Origin: Streptomyces pacificus
Lineage (GTDB): Bacteria; Actinomycetota; Actinomycetes; Streptomycetales; Streptomycetaceae
Assembly (NCBI RefSeq): GCF_011766325.1
Contig: NZ_BLLG01000010.1
Coordinates: 124,001 to 188,000 of the forward strand
Reading direction: 5' to 3'
DNA: 64,000 nt
Of the stretch, positions 7,035 to 14,850 are shown piece after piece. Position numbers and translations under genes: made by a program. Within the stretch, counting starts at the first letter, position 1. The number at the start of each line of letters is the position of its first letter. The notes beneath the pieces were generated by a model. It was not told the DNA's origin. It did no database searches and saw only the letters and a list, made by a program, of their open reading frames with translations.

Positions 7035-8989
7035 CGGTGGTCTCCTGCGGTGAGGGGCGGGCCGCCGGCCGTGGGCCGGCCGGTCCCCGGGGCTTCGGGT
7101 TCCCCGCCAGGCGGTTTCCCGCCCGACGGCTCCTGGTGCGCAAACCCACCGCGCGGCGGTCCCCCGCCCGGCGAGCCACCGCCCGGCGGCTCCTGGCCCG
7201 AAGAGCCACCGCCCGGCACCTCCCGACCCGAAGAGCCACCGCCCGGCACCTCCCGACCCGAAGAGCCACCGCCCGGCACCTCCCGACCCGAAGAGTCACC
7301 GCCCGGCGGCACCCGGCCCGAAGAGTCACCGGCAGGACGCTCACCGGCCGGAGACGCAGCGCACGGGAGCTCGCCGCCCCCGGCGGCTTCTCCGGCGGAG
7401 ACGGCGGGCACGGTGAAGTGGATCCGGGTGCCCGCACGCTGCGCGGTGTCGATCCAGATGTGGCCGCCGTGGTGCTCCACGATCTTCTTGCAGAGCGCCA
7501 GGCCGATGCCGGTACCGCCGTAGGCGTCCCGGCTGTGCAGCCGCTGGAAGATCACGAAGACCTTCTCGGCGAATTCCTCCGGGATGCCGATGCCGTTGTC
7601 CTCGACCCGGTAGTGCCAGACGGCGGTGCCGCCGTCGTCCTCCCGATCGGCGGTGATCCGGACGACCGGCGGGCGGTCGGGGGACCGGAATTTCACGGCG
7701 TTGCCGATCAGGTTCTGCCACAGCATCGTCAGCAGCACCGGATCGCCCGTGGTGGTGTGCGGCCCGTCTGGGCGCTCGACGACGGCTCCGGCCTCCTCGA
7801 CGGCCGAGCCGAGGTTCGCCAGTGCGCCGTCGAGCGCGGCGTCCAGCGAGACCGTGCCCCGGGAGTCGCCCAGCCGGCCCACCCGGGAGTAGGTCAGCAG
7901 GTCGTTGATCAGTACCTGCATGCGTTTGGCGCCGTCCACGGCGAATCCGATGTACTGCCCGGCCCGTTCGTCGAGCCGGTCGCCGTAGCGCTTCTCCAGC
8001 AGCTGGCAGAAGGAGGCCACCTTCCGCAGCGGTTCCTGCAGATCGTGGGAGGCGACATAGGCGAACTGCTCCAGCTCGGCGTTGGACCGGCGCAGTTCGA
8101 CCGCCTGCTCGTCCAGGACCGCCGTTCGCGCGGCGAGGAGTTCCTCGCGCTGCTGCGAGGCCCTCAGGGCGTCGAGCACGCGGACCCGCATCGCCTCCAC
8201 GGCCGCGGCCAGGCGCCGGGTCTCGGCCGGGCCGGCCGGCTCGATCCGGTGCTCGAAGTCGCCGTCGGCGACCCGTTCGGCGGCCGTGCGCAGACGGTCC
8301 AGCGGGCGTCCGACGGCCCGCTGGAGAACGATCACCAGTGCCGCGGCGAACACGACGAAGGCCGCGAGCATGCCGCCCAGGGCCCAGTTGTGGCCGGTGC
8401 GGGCACGGTGCATCTCCGCCTTGGCGGTGGCACGTTCGTCGCCCAGCGCGGCGTTCAGCTCGTCGAACCGCACACGGAGCCGGTCGAAGGCGGCCTTGCT
8501 GCTCTGGAGTTCGACCTCGGCGGACGGAGCCAACGCGCCCTCGCGGGCCCGTTCGACGAGCGGGGCGGCATGGCCGCTCCGCCAGGCCTCGGCCGTCTCC
8601 GCCGCCCGGGAGACCGCCGCGAGCAGCGCGGTGTCGCCGGCCAGCGCCCCGCGCAGGGACCTCTCCGCGGACTCCTCCTCCTGCTGGCCCCTCGTGTACG
8701 GCTCCAGCCAGCGGACGTCCCGGCTGAGGACGAAGCCCCGTACACCGGTCTCCTGGTCGAGGAGCGCCTTCTGCAGCCGGTACGCGTCCACCTGGGCGGG
8801 CTGGATGCGGTCCACGAGGTCGTCGGACTCGGCCGCGGTCTGGGAGAGGAGCCGGGCACCGACCACCGCGATGCCCGCGACCACGACGAGGATGGCGGCC
8901 AGGACGATACCGAGCCAGATGGGGACGGTCAGGCGGGTGCGCGCGGGCGGCGCGCCGTCCGGTGTCCGCCGGTCTTCGTTACCGGTCAC
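7031..8989 (-). CDS. Membrane sensor histidine kinase with CHASE3-like and HAMP domains
   Basis: A 652-residue kinase. A membrane helix near residues 20-42 is followed by a CHASE3-like helical sensor region (LLDQETGVRGFVLSRD). A second helix, a HAMP linker, a coiled coil, the HisKA box (YVASHDLQEPLRKVASF) and a HATPase domain (WQNLIGNAVKF, VEDNGIGIP, GGTGIGLALCKKIVEHHGG) complete the order. The last 100 or so residues are a Gly/Pro/Glu repeat tail. The GTG start overlaps the phosphatase stop by 4 nt; ATG 9004 adds five residues and is possible. It probably phosphorylates the coupled Rcp1-like regulator. Confidence 0.88.
   Translation of the reverse strand: MTGNEDRRTPDGAPPARTRLTVPIWLGIVLAAILVVVAGIAVVGARLLSQTAAESDDLVDRIQPAQVDAYRLQKALLDQETGVRGFVLSRDVRWLEPYTRGQQEEESAERSLRGALAGDTALLAAVSRAAETAEAWRSGHAAPLVERAREGALAPSAEVELQSSKAAFDRLRVRFDELNAALGDERATAKAEMHRARTGHNWALGGMLAAFVVFAAALVIVLQRAVGRPLDRLRTAAERVADGDFEHRIEPAGPAETRRLAAAVEAMRVRVLDALRASQQREELLAARTAVLDEQAVELRRSNAELEQFAYVASHDLQEPLRKVASFCQLLEKRYGDRLDERAGQYIGFAVDGAKRMQVLINDLLTYSRVGRLGDSRGTVSLDAALDGALANLGSAVEEAGAVVERPDGPHTTTGDPVLLTMLWQNLIGNAVKFRSPDRPPVVRITADREDDGGTAVWHYRVEDNGIGIPEEFAEKVFVIFQRLHSRDAYGGTGIGLALCKKIVEHHGGHIWIDTAQRAGTRIHFTVPAVSAGEAAGGGELPCAASPAGERPAGDSSGRVPPGGDSSGREVPGGGSSGREVPGGGSSGREVPGGGSSGQEPPGGGSPGGGPPRGGFAHQEPSGGKPPGGEPEAPGTGRPTAGGPPLTAGDHR
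7171..7330. repeat. 30-bp tandem repeats in the 3' end of the kinase gene
   Basis: About five copies of a 30-bp unit; three are nearly identical at 7201-7290. Each encodes ten residues of the type SSGREVPGGG. The repeat stays in frame and extends the kinase C-terminus beyond the HATPase domain. Copy number may vary between strains. Confidence 0.75.
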
Positions 8990-10263
8990 TTCTGCTCGTT
9001 CCATTCGAGGTGGAGAAGCGCGACGTCGTCGCTGTGTCCGCCGTGGTCGGCGGACAGGGCGCGCGTCTGCGAGATCAGGGCGGTGACGAACTCCTCGGCC
9101 GGGCGGCCGGCGTTGCGTCGCGCGAGGGCGAGCAGGCCCTCCTCGCCGAGCCGCTTCCCGTCGGCGCTGACCCGGCCTTCGAAGAGTCCGTCGGTGAACA
9201 GGGCGAGGCCGCCCGCGGGCGGCAGGTCGACGTGGTCCTCCCGCCAGTGGCGGTGGCCTTCGGGCAGCAGACCGAGCGCCGGGCCGACGGCGGTCTCCAC
9301 GAGCCGGACGCCCGCGGGGTCCCGAAGCAGCAGCGGGGGGTGCCCGGCGCGGACGACCTCGGCCTTCGCCATACCGGGCGGGAGCTCGACGGTCGTGACC
9401 GTGGCGAAGATCTCGGAGCCGGTGCGCTCGGCCACCAGCACCTTCTGCATGAGTTCGCACACATCGGTGCCCGTGACCCCGGCGAGGGTGAAGGAACGCC
9501 AGGCCACGCGCAGGCAGACGCCGAGTGCGGCCTCGTCCGGGCCGTGTCCGGAGACGTCGCCGATGACGGCGTGGACCGTGCCGTCCGGGGCCTCCACCAC
9601 ATCGTAGAAGTCCCCACTGAGCAGGCCCAGCGCCCTACTGGGCTCGTACCGGGACACGACCTGCACCCCGGCGCCGTGCAGCAGCGGTGAGGGCAGCAGC
9701 CCCCGTTCGAGCCGGGAGTTCTCCTGGGCGCGCATCCGGCCGGCCTCCAGGGCCACGGCCGCCTGCTCGATCTGGCGGCGCTGCACCGCGTATCTGACGG
9801 AACGGGCCAGCACGGTCGGCTCGAAGACGCCCTTGATGAGGTAGTCCTGGGCGCCCGCCGCGACGGCGGCGAGCCCCACGCCCTCCTCGGCCAGTCCCGT
9901 CAGCACCACGACCGCGGCGCGGGGGGACATCTCCAGCACCTGGCCTACGGCATCCAGCCCCCGGGCGTCGGGGAGGTGGAGATCCAGCAGGACGCACTCC
10001 GCGGGCGGTCCGTGCTCGCCGCTCAGCTCCCGGCGGGCCTCGGCCAGGGAGCGGGCGCGGGTGAGCCGGACCGCGAGGCCGCTGTCCCGGAGGGTCTCCT
10101 CCACCAGCAGCGCGTCGCCGTCGTCGTCCTCGACCAGCAGGACCGCTACGCGGGAGTCGGCAGCCGCGGGATCGGCCGGTGCCACGCGGGCCGGAGGCAC
10201 CTGCGGGACCAAGGTCCCGGGACCCGTCACCTCCGGATCTCGCCCACCGACAGGACTCCTCAC
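8986..10263 (-). CDS. REC-PP2C (RsbU/SpoIIE-type) serine phosphatase
   Basis: A 425-residue protein. An N-terminal receiver domain (about residues 35-160: VAVLLVEDDDGDALL, phospho-Asp in VLLDLHLPDARG, Lys in DYLIKGV) is joined by a helix to a PP2C-type domain. The metal-binding Asp motifs are visible: LLSGDFYDVV, VIGDVSGHGPDEAAL, FTDGLFEG and HSDDVALLHL. Such proteins dephosphorylate STAS antagonists and so activate SigB-type factors when the receiver is phosphorylated. The GTG at 10263 has GGGAGG 6 nt upstream. It is first in a three-gene operon with the kinase and response regulator, linking a two-component signal to the partner switch. Confidence 0.88.
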   Translation of the reverse strand: MRSPVGGRDPEVTGPGTLVPQVPPARVAPADPAAADSRVAVLLVEDDDGDALLVEETLRDSGLAVRLTRARSLAEARRELSGEHGPPAECVLLDLHLPDARGLDAVGQVLEMSPRAAVVVLTGLAEEGVGLAAVAAGAQDYLIKGVFEPTVLARSVRYAVQRRQIEQAAVALEAGRMRAQENSRLERGLLPSPLLHGAGVQVVSRYEPSRALGLLSGDFYDVVEAPDGTVHAVIGDVSGHGPDEAALGVCLRVAWRSFTLAGVTGTDVCELMQKVLVAERTGSEIFATVTTVELPPGMAKAEVVRAGHPPLLLRDPAGVRLVETAVGPALGLLPEGHRHWREDHVDLPPAGGLALFTDGLFEGRVSADGKRLGEEGLLALARRNAGRPAEEFVTALISQTRALSADHGGHSDDVALLHLEWNEQK

Positions 10264-10312
10264 AGCCGACCTCCCGTTTTCCCGAGCCGCACGCAGGCCG
10301 TGGGGCGCAAGC

Positions 10313-10341
10313 AGAATACTTGTCGTTCGCGAATAATTGCA
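10313..10341 (-). promoter_or_regulatory. Candidate promoter of the phosphatase-kinase-regulator operon
   Basis: On the minus strand GTGCAA, an 18-nt spacer and TATTCT resemble a housekeeping promoter. The spacer contains the palindrome TTCGCGAA. This is the most AT-rich part of the 10264-10682 gap, which otherwise holds no gene. Confidence 0.35.
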
Positions 10342-10682
10342 CTCGCGTGGCTCTTGCTCGACGATACCGCCACGATCAGGCCAAACAGCGCGCGGATCAT
10401 GTCCGTTCACCTTCGCATGACCGCGCAGGAGGGATGGCCGCCATCCCGGGGACCGACCTCCACCGCGACTCGCCACCCTCCGCAGACCGGCTTGCGCCCG
10501 GCAACCGCCACCCTCCGCAGACGGCCTTCCACCGCTGCCGCGCGGGCTCCGGCGCCGCCTGCGGACCCCGTCCGGGCCGCCGCGGCTCCGCGGACCCGCA
10601 CCACGCGGCCGGCCCCGGGGACTTCCGGAAGGGCGGCAGGGGCCACTCGGTACGGCCAGGGCATTGCCTGGTCCGGCGAGGT
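10342..10682. other. Gap between the phosphatase operon and the anti-sigma gene
   Basis: A 341-base stretch without a gene that I can support on either strand. It contains two close copies of a CCACCCTCCGCAGAC segment near 10480 and 10510 and nothing else recognisable. Confidence 0.45.
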
Positions 10683-11207
10683 TCATGCACGGCGGCGGAG
10701 TGGGTCTTCTCTCACCGGCCGGCGGCGGCGAGTCCACCGCAGGGCGCAGCGCGCCGCGACCGCCGCGAGCCCGGCGGCGAGGAGCACCGCGGCGGCCAGG
10801 CGCCTGCGGCGGAGCGTCCGCCCGCCCGGCATCGGCATCCCGTCCGCGTCGGCCGCGAAGACCCGCCCCGCGCACCCCTTTTGCCCTTTTCGATCCTTAC
10901 GTTCCTTCTCACCCTTTCGCGCCTTCCGTGCCTGCCGCGCCTGCCGTGCCTTCCGCGCCTGCCGCCCTTTCCGTCCCACCCGGGCCTGGTGCGCCAGGCG
11001 GTCCCATACTCCGGGCGGAGGCGGCCCGACCAGGTCCGAGGAGGTCGCCGTACGCACGGCCCCGACCAGGCGCCGCAGTTCGTCGAGTTCGTTCCGGCAG
11101 CCGGCGCAGGCGCGCAGATGCTCCCGGACAGGCGGTGGCGCCTCGTCGACCGCCCTGCCCTCCAGAGCGAGTTCGGCCAGGTCCGCCGGGTCGGGATGCT
11201 CCGTCAC
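10683..11207 (-). CDS. Zinc-finger anti-sigma factor, single membrane segment
   Basis: A 174-residue protein. Residues 1-50 hold a ZAS-type fold with the zinc motif H-x3-C-x2-C (EHLRACAGC), typical of anti-sigma factors that bind ECF sigma factors. An unusual Lys/Arg/Ala linker follows, then a membrane helix (LAAAVLLAAGLAAVAA) and a basic tail. It would therefore be membrane-anchored with the zinc domain inside the cell. The GTG start overlaps by 4 nt the stop of a small reading frame upstream. The nearest sigma gene is the ECF gene on the other strand at 11805, about 600 nt away, so pairing is likely but the head-to-head order is unusual. Confidence 0.72.
   Translation of the reverse strand: MTEHPDPADLAELALEGRAVDEAPPPVREHLRACAGCRNELDELRRLVGAVRTATSSDLVGPPPPGVWDRLAHQARVGRKGRQARKARQARQARKARKGEKERKDRKGQKGCAGRVFAADADGMPMPGGRTLRRRRLAAAVLLAAGLAAVAARCALRWTRRRRPVREDPLRRRA
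10900..10985. repeat. Low-complexity repeat in the anti-sigma linker
   Basis: Degenerate 9-12-bp repeats of the type GCCTTCCGTGCCTGCC encode the Lys/Arg/Ala-rich linker between zinc domain and membrane helix. The composition differs from the surrounding sequence and suggests expansion by slippage. Confidence 0.6.
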
Positions 11208-11461
11208 CGCGTACCGCGCCCACGCGCCGCGTGGATCCGGGAAGCGGTCGCGGCACCTCGGGCCCTTCCCCGCGCGGGGGCGGCGGGGGCTGCTGCGGCG
11301 GCACCTGCGGCCCCCGCCGATGCGGCGGCTCCCGCACCCGGCCCCCCGGGTACGGGAGCGCGCTCCGCCTGCCCTCGCGCGGCGGGGCAAGCGCCCCGAG
11401 CGAGCGGGGCGATGGCATCCCGCCGCCCGGACACGGCGGATGGTTCGTGGAGTTTTGTCAT
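11204..11461 (-). CDS. Small reading frame coupled to the anti-sigma gene
   Basis: An 85-residue frame starting at ATG 11461, whose TGA overlaps the GTG of the anti-sigma gene (GTGA). The N-terminus begins MTKLHEPSAV; the rest is Ala/Gly/Pro-rich with no domain that I recognise. The overlap is what one expects of a real coupled gene. However, the upstream ribosome-binding site is weak (GGGA) and low complexity makes a chance frame possible in this GC-rich DNA. Confidence 0.25.
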   Translation of the reverse strand: MTKLHEPSAVSGRRDAIAPLARGACPAARGQAERAPVPGGPGAGAAASAGAAGAAAAAPAAPARGRARGAATASRIHAARGRGTR

Positions 11462-11659
11462 GGCACATCCCGTCTTAGGGTGGAACTGGCGGGTCTCACG
11501 GATCCCACCCACTCGTTCACGTCCCGGGCGGCGACCGGATGCGGGCAGGCCCCCACGGGGATCGGCCGAACCGGCGCGACCCGGCAGGTGCCCCGCGGCG
11601 GGGACCGATCCGGTCGCCGGACCGGCGGGAGCGCGAATGCGATGCAGAAACGGTGCAAG

Positions 11660-11688
11660 TTGTTGCCGGACATCCCGGCGGCAAATCT
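11660..11688 (+). promoter_or_regulatory. Candidate promoter of the ECF sigma gene
   Basis: TTGTTG, a 17-nt spacer and AAATCT resemble a housekeeping-type promoter. An inverted repeat GCAA-GTTG-TTGC (11655-11666) overlaps the -35 box and could bind a regulator. The leader to the ATG would be about 110 nt. The 11462-11804 gap holds nothing else that I can support. Confidence 0.35.
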
Positions 11689-11804
11689 GGCCGTGCTGCC
11701 GCGCAAGCAAGCACGCAGCCACGGCACGCCCGACCGGTCGCCCGGAGCGGGCGGCGTGTCCGGAACCAACGCCGGGCCTCGGCCCGGCACGAGGAGCCGA
11801 AACC

Positions 11805-12434
11805 ATGGCCCCTGTCCGACCCGCACAGCCCGACCGGTCCCCGACCGGAACCGTCCGCCCGTCGCCGCGGCCCCGCACGGCGGGCGAACTCTCCGACGAC
11901 GCTTCGGTCGCGGCCGGGTTCGCAGCGGGCGACGAGAACGCGCTGGAGGTGGCATACCAGCGCTGGGGGTCCCTCGTGTACACCCTCGCCCGCCGCACCC
12001 TGGGGGACGAGCGCGAGGCGGAGGACGTGACGCAGCAGGTCTTCCTCGCCGCCTGGCGGGGACGCCGCGGCTACCGGCCGGGGCGAGGCGGCCTCGCCGG
12101 ATGGCTGGTCGGCATCACCCGCCACAAGGTGGCGGACGCGCTGGCCGCCCGCACCCGGCGCACCGAACTCGTCGCCGCGGCCGCGGCGTTCCTCTCCCCC
12201 GCGACCGCGCCCGCCACCGGCCCGGGTCCTGAGCAGGCGGTCGACCGGGTGCTCGTCCTGCGCGCCCTGCAGCACCTGCCCTCCGCCCAGCAGCACGTCA
12301 TACGCCTCGCCTTCTACGCCGACCTGACCCAGACCCAGATCGCCGACCGGACGGGGCTGCCCCTCGGCACCGTCAAGAGCCATATGCGGCGCGCCCTGCT
12401 GTCCCTGCGCCGCTCGCTCACCACGCAGGATTGA
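11805..12434 (+). CDS. ECF-family RNA polymerase sigma factor, probable LitS-type
   Basis: A 209-residue sigma-70 family protein. Region 2 is seen in FAAGDENALEVAYQRWGSLV, RRTLGDEREAEDVTQQVFLA and GYRPGRGGLAGWLVGITRHK. Region 4 ends with the helix-turn-helix DLTQTQIADRTGLPLGTVKS. GAGGAG lies 8 nt before the ATG. The crtYTU operon begins 240 nt downstream on the same strand, and a LitR-type light regulator is encoded 12 kb away. In S. coelicolor an ECF factor, LitS, drives light-induced carotenoid synthesis, so this gene plausibly plays that role. The assignment rests on context, not on sequence identity that I can measure. Confidence 0.85.
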   Translation: MAPVRPAQPDRSPTGTVRPSPRPRTAGELSDDASVAAGFAAGDENALEVAYQRWGSLVYTLARRTLGDEREAEDVTQQVFLAAWRGRRGYRPGRGGLAGWLVGITRHKVADALAARTRRTELVAAAAAFLSPATAPATGPGPEQAVDRVLVLRALQHLPSAQQHVIRLAFYADLTQTQIADRTGLPLGTVKSHMRRALLSLRRSLTTQD

Positions 12435-12675
12435 GGGCCGGCGAGGGAACGGAGACCGGCCGAAGGGCTACGGCGGGCGGGAGACCCGGGAACGGTGGCG
12501 CAGCGAGGACCGGTGGAGGGCCGGGACGGCCGCCGCAACACGCGCGCGCCACTGCATCCGCCCGGCCCCTTTTCGCGGAAGCATCGGCGTCACGGCCTTC
12601 CCGCCCGGGGAGAACGGCCGTCCTCCCCGCCCGGGGAGGGCCGCCGTCGTGCCGTCCAGCCGCGGGAGGGCCGCC

Positions 12676-13890
12676 GTGCACATCGTGGACGTCGTCATCG
12701 TCGGTGCGGGCGCGGCGGGTCTCTCGCTCGCCCGCCGGATCACCGGTGGGCGCCTTGGCGGTGGCCGGGCCCTCTCCGTCGCCCTGGTCGACGCGCCCGC
12801 GGGGCCGCTGCGGCCGCCCGCGCGCACCTGGTGCTACTGGGAGGAGTCGGGCGGCGAGTACGACGACCTGCTCGCGGCGAGCTGGGACCGGCTGCGGGTC
12901 ACCGCGCCGGACGGTACGGCGGCGACCGCGCGCCCCCATCCCCTCCGGTACAAGATGATCCGCTCCACCCGCTTCGAGGAGCACGCGCGGACACTGCTCC
13001 ACCGGTCCGGCTGCCGGAGGTACGAGGCGGTCGTCGACACGGTCTCGGACCTGCCGGGCGGCGGCGCGGAGGTACGCGGACGGGACGCCGCCGGTGCGGA
13101 GTTCAGGCTGCGGGCGCGATGGGCGTTCGACTCCCGTCCCGGGCGGCCGGGGCCCGCCAGGACCACGCTGCTCCAGCACTTCCGCGGCTGGTTCGTGCAC
13201 ACCGAACGGCCGCACTTCGAGCCGGGCGTCGCGGACCTCATGGACTTCCGTACGCCGCAGCCCGCCCGGGGACTGTCCTTCGGCTATGTGCTGCCCCTCG
13301 GCCCGCGGGAGGCGCTGGTGGAGTACACGGAGTTCTCCCCGGCCGTCCTCGGCACCGCAGCGTACGAGCGGGCCCTGCGCCACTACACCGGGGACGTACT
13401 GGGCCTCGGCCCGTTCCGCGTGACGGCGACCGAGCAAGGCGTGATCCCCATGACCGACGCGCGCTTCCCGCGCCGGACGGGAAAGGCGGTGTTCCCCATC
13501 GGCACGGCAGGAGGCGCCACCCGGCCGTCGACCGGATACACCTTCGCCGCGGCGCAGCGCCACACCCGGGCCATCGCGGACGCGCTGGCCCGGGGCCGCA
13601 CACCTCTGGTCGCCGGGCCGCACCCGGCCCGGTCCCGGCTGATGGACGCGGTCCTGCTGCGGGCCCTTGACACCGGGCGGATCGACGGCGGCGCGTTCTT
13701 CAGCGGGCTGTTCCGCGAGGTGCCGTCGCACCGCCTGCTGCGCTTTCTGGACGGTGGCACCCGCTGGTGGGAGGACGTCCTGATCGGATTCCGCACGCCC
13801 GTGGGGCCGATGCTCAGGACCGTGGTCGAACTCCCCGCGGTCCGCCGCCACCCGCCGCCGCCTGCGGAGCACCGCGCCGCGGCCCGCTGA
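12676..13890 (+). CDS. crtY: Lycopene beta-cyclase family protein
   Basis: A 404-residue flavoprotein of the CrtY/CrtL type. It opens with the dinucleotide-binding motif VDVVIVGAGAAGLSLARRI. Later it has WCYWEE-like, FRGWFVHTERPHF, MDFRTPQ and FPIGTAGGATRPSTGYTF segments typical of lycopene cyclases. It closes the ends of lycopene to give beta-carotene, the precursor for CrtU. The GTG at 12676 is chosen because GGGAGG lies upstream at proper spacing and the motif starts at once. A duplicated copy of that ribosome-binding segment precedes an in-frame GTG at 12649, nine codons earlier. It is the first gene of a crtY-crtT-crtU operon. Confidence 0.88.
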   Translation: MHIVDVVIVGAGAAGLSLARRITGGRLGGGRALSVALVDAPAGPLRPPARTWCYWEESGGEYDDLLAASWDRLRVTAPDGTAATARPHPLRYKMIRSTRFEEHARTLLHRSGCRRYEAVVDTVSDLPGGGAEVRGRDAAGAEFRLRARWAFDSRPGRPGPARTTLLQHFRGWFVHTERPHFEPGVADLMDFRTPQPARGLSFGYVLPLGPREALVEYTEFSPAVLGTAAYERALRHYTGDVLGLGPFRVTATEQGVIPMTDARFPRRTGKAVFPIGTAGGATRPSTGYTFAAAQRHTRAIADALARGRTPLVAGPHPARSRLMDAVLLRALDTGRIDGGAFFSGLFREVPSHRLLRFLDGGTRWWEDVLIGFRTPVGPMLRTVVELPAVRRHPPPPAEHRAAAR

Positions 13891-13982
13891 GTCCCCGTCG
13901 CCGCCCGCCTGCCCTGCCCCCTCTCTGCCCTCTGCCCCTGCCTGCCGCAGTCCGTCCCTGCCCCATCGCCGAGGAGCCGCTG

Positions 13983-14765
13983 ATGTCCCTGCTGCACAAC
14001 GCCGATCTGACGGCGGCGTTCGACCGCGCCGCCCGGTCCTACGACGGGTTGGTCGGGGCCAATCCCGGATACCACCGGCAGCTCCGACGTTCCGCGCGGC
14101 GCCTCGGGCTGCCGGGCGCGGAGCCGCCGGACGGAGCGCTGCCGGGCGCGGGGCTTCCGGGGCCAGGGCCGGCCAGGGGGCGGGGAGTGCGGCTGCTGGA
14201 CCTCGGCTGCGGGACGGGCGCGTCCACCGCAGCGCTGCTCTCGGCCGCCCCGTACGCGCAGGTCACGGCAGTGGACGCCTCGGCGGGAATGCTGGAGCGG
14301 GCCCGGCGCAAGTCCTGGCCGCGGGGAGTGTCGTTCGTCCACGCCCGCGCCGAAGGGCTCGCCGAGGCCGGGGTGACAGGTCCCTTCGACGCCGTCTTCG
14401 CGGCCTACCTGTTCCGCAACGTCTCGGACCCCGACCGGGTACTGGCCCGGGTACGCGGGCTGCTGGCCCCCGGCGGGCGCATCGCCGTCCACGAGTACAC
14501 GCTCAGTGGCCGCCCCGCCCACCGCGCGGTGTGGACGGCGGTGTGCCGGGGGCTGGTCCTGCCCGTGGCCCGCCGATCGGGGGACGGCGACCTGTACAGG
14601 CATCTGTGGCGCAGCGTGGTGGAGTTCGACACGGCGGAGGAGTTCGCACGGCGCCTGGAGCGGGCGGGCTTCGTGCAGGTACGGGTCCTGCCGCTGCCCG
14701 GCTGGCACACGGGCATCACCCATACGTTCGTGGCGCGGGTGCCGACGGCGGAGGAGCAGGCGTGA
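13983..14765 (+). CDS. crtT: SAM-dependent methyltransferase of the carotenoid cluster
   Basis: A 260-residue class I methyltransferase. The SAM-binding motif I is VRLLDLGCGTGASTAALL, with the acidic residue of motif II in VTAVDASAGMLERA. A later DAVFAAYLFRNVSDPDRVLA segment resembles UbiE/COQ5 enzymes. GAGGAG lies 6 nt before the ATG. Its place between crtY and crtU matches crtT of the S. griseus crtYTU operon, whose exact reaction is not settled to my knowledge. A Gly/Pro-rich insert lies near residues 45-65. The stop overlaps the first GTG of crtU by 4 nt. Confidence 0.85.
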   Translation: MSLLHNADLTAAFDRAARSYDGLVGANPGYHRQLRRSARRLGLPGAEPPDGALPGAGLPGPGPARGRGVRLLDLGCGTGASTAALLSAAPYAQVTAVDASAGMLERARRKSWPRGVSFVHARAEGLAEAGVTGPFDAVFAAYLFRNVSDPDRVLARVRGLLAPGGRIAVHEYTLSGRPAHRAVWTAVCRGLVLPVARRSGDGDLYRHLWRSVVEFDTAEEFARRLERAGFVQVRVLPLPGWHTGITHTFVARVPTAEEQA

Positions 14766-14850
14766 GCACGGGTGACGTACAAGCCGGCGTGAGCACGGGT
14801 GACGGCGGCGGCGGAGGAGGAGCAGGCGTGAGCACGAGCGGCCGAGGAAC
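14748..14850. repeat. Duplicated translation-start region at the crtT/crtU junction
   Basis: The segment GGAGGAGCAGGCGTGAGCACG appears at 14750 and again at 14816 with minor extension. A third GTGAGCACGGG lacking the ribosome-binding part lies at 14789. All three GTG codons are in the crtU frame. The crtU start has therefore been duplicated in tandem. Confidence 0.7.
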
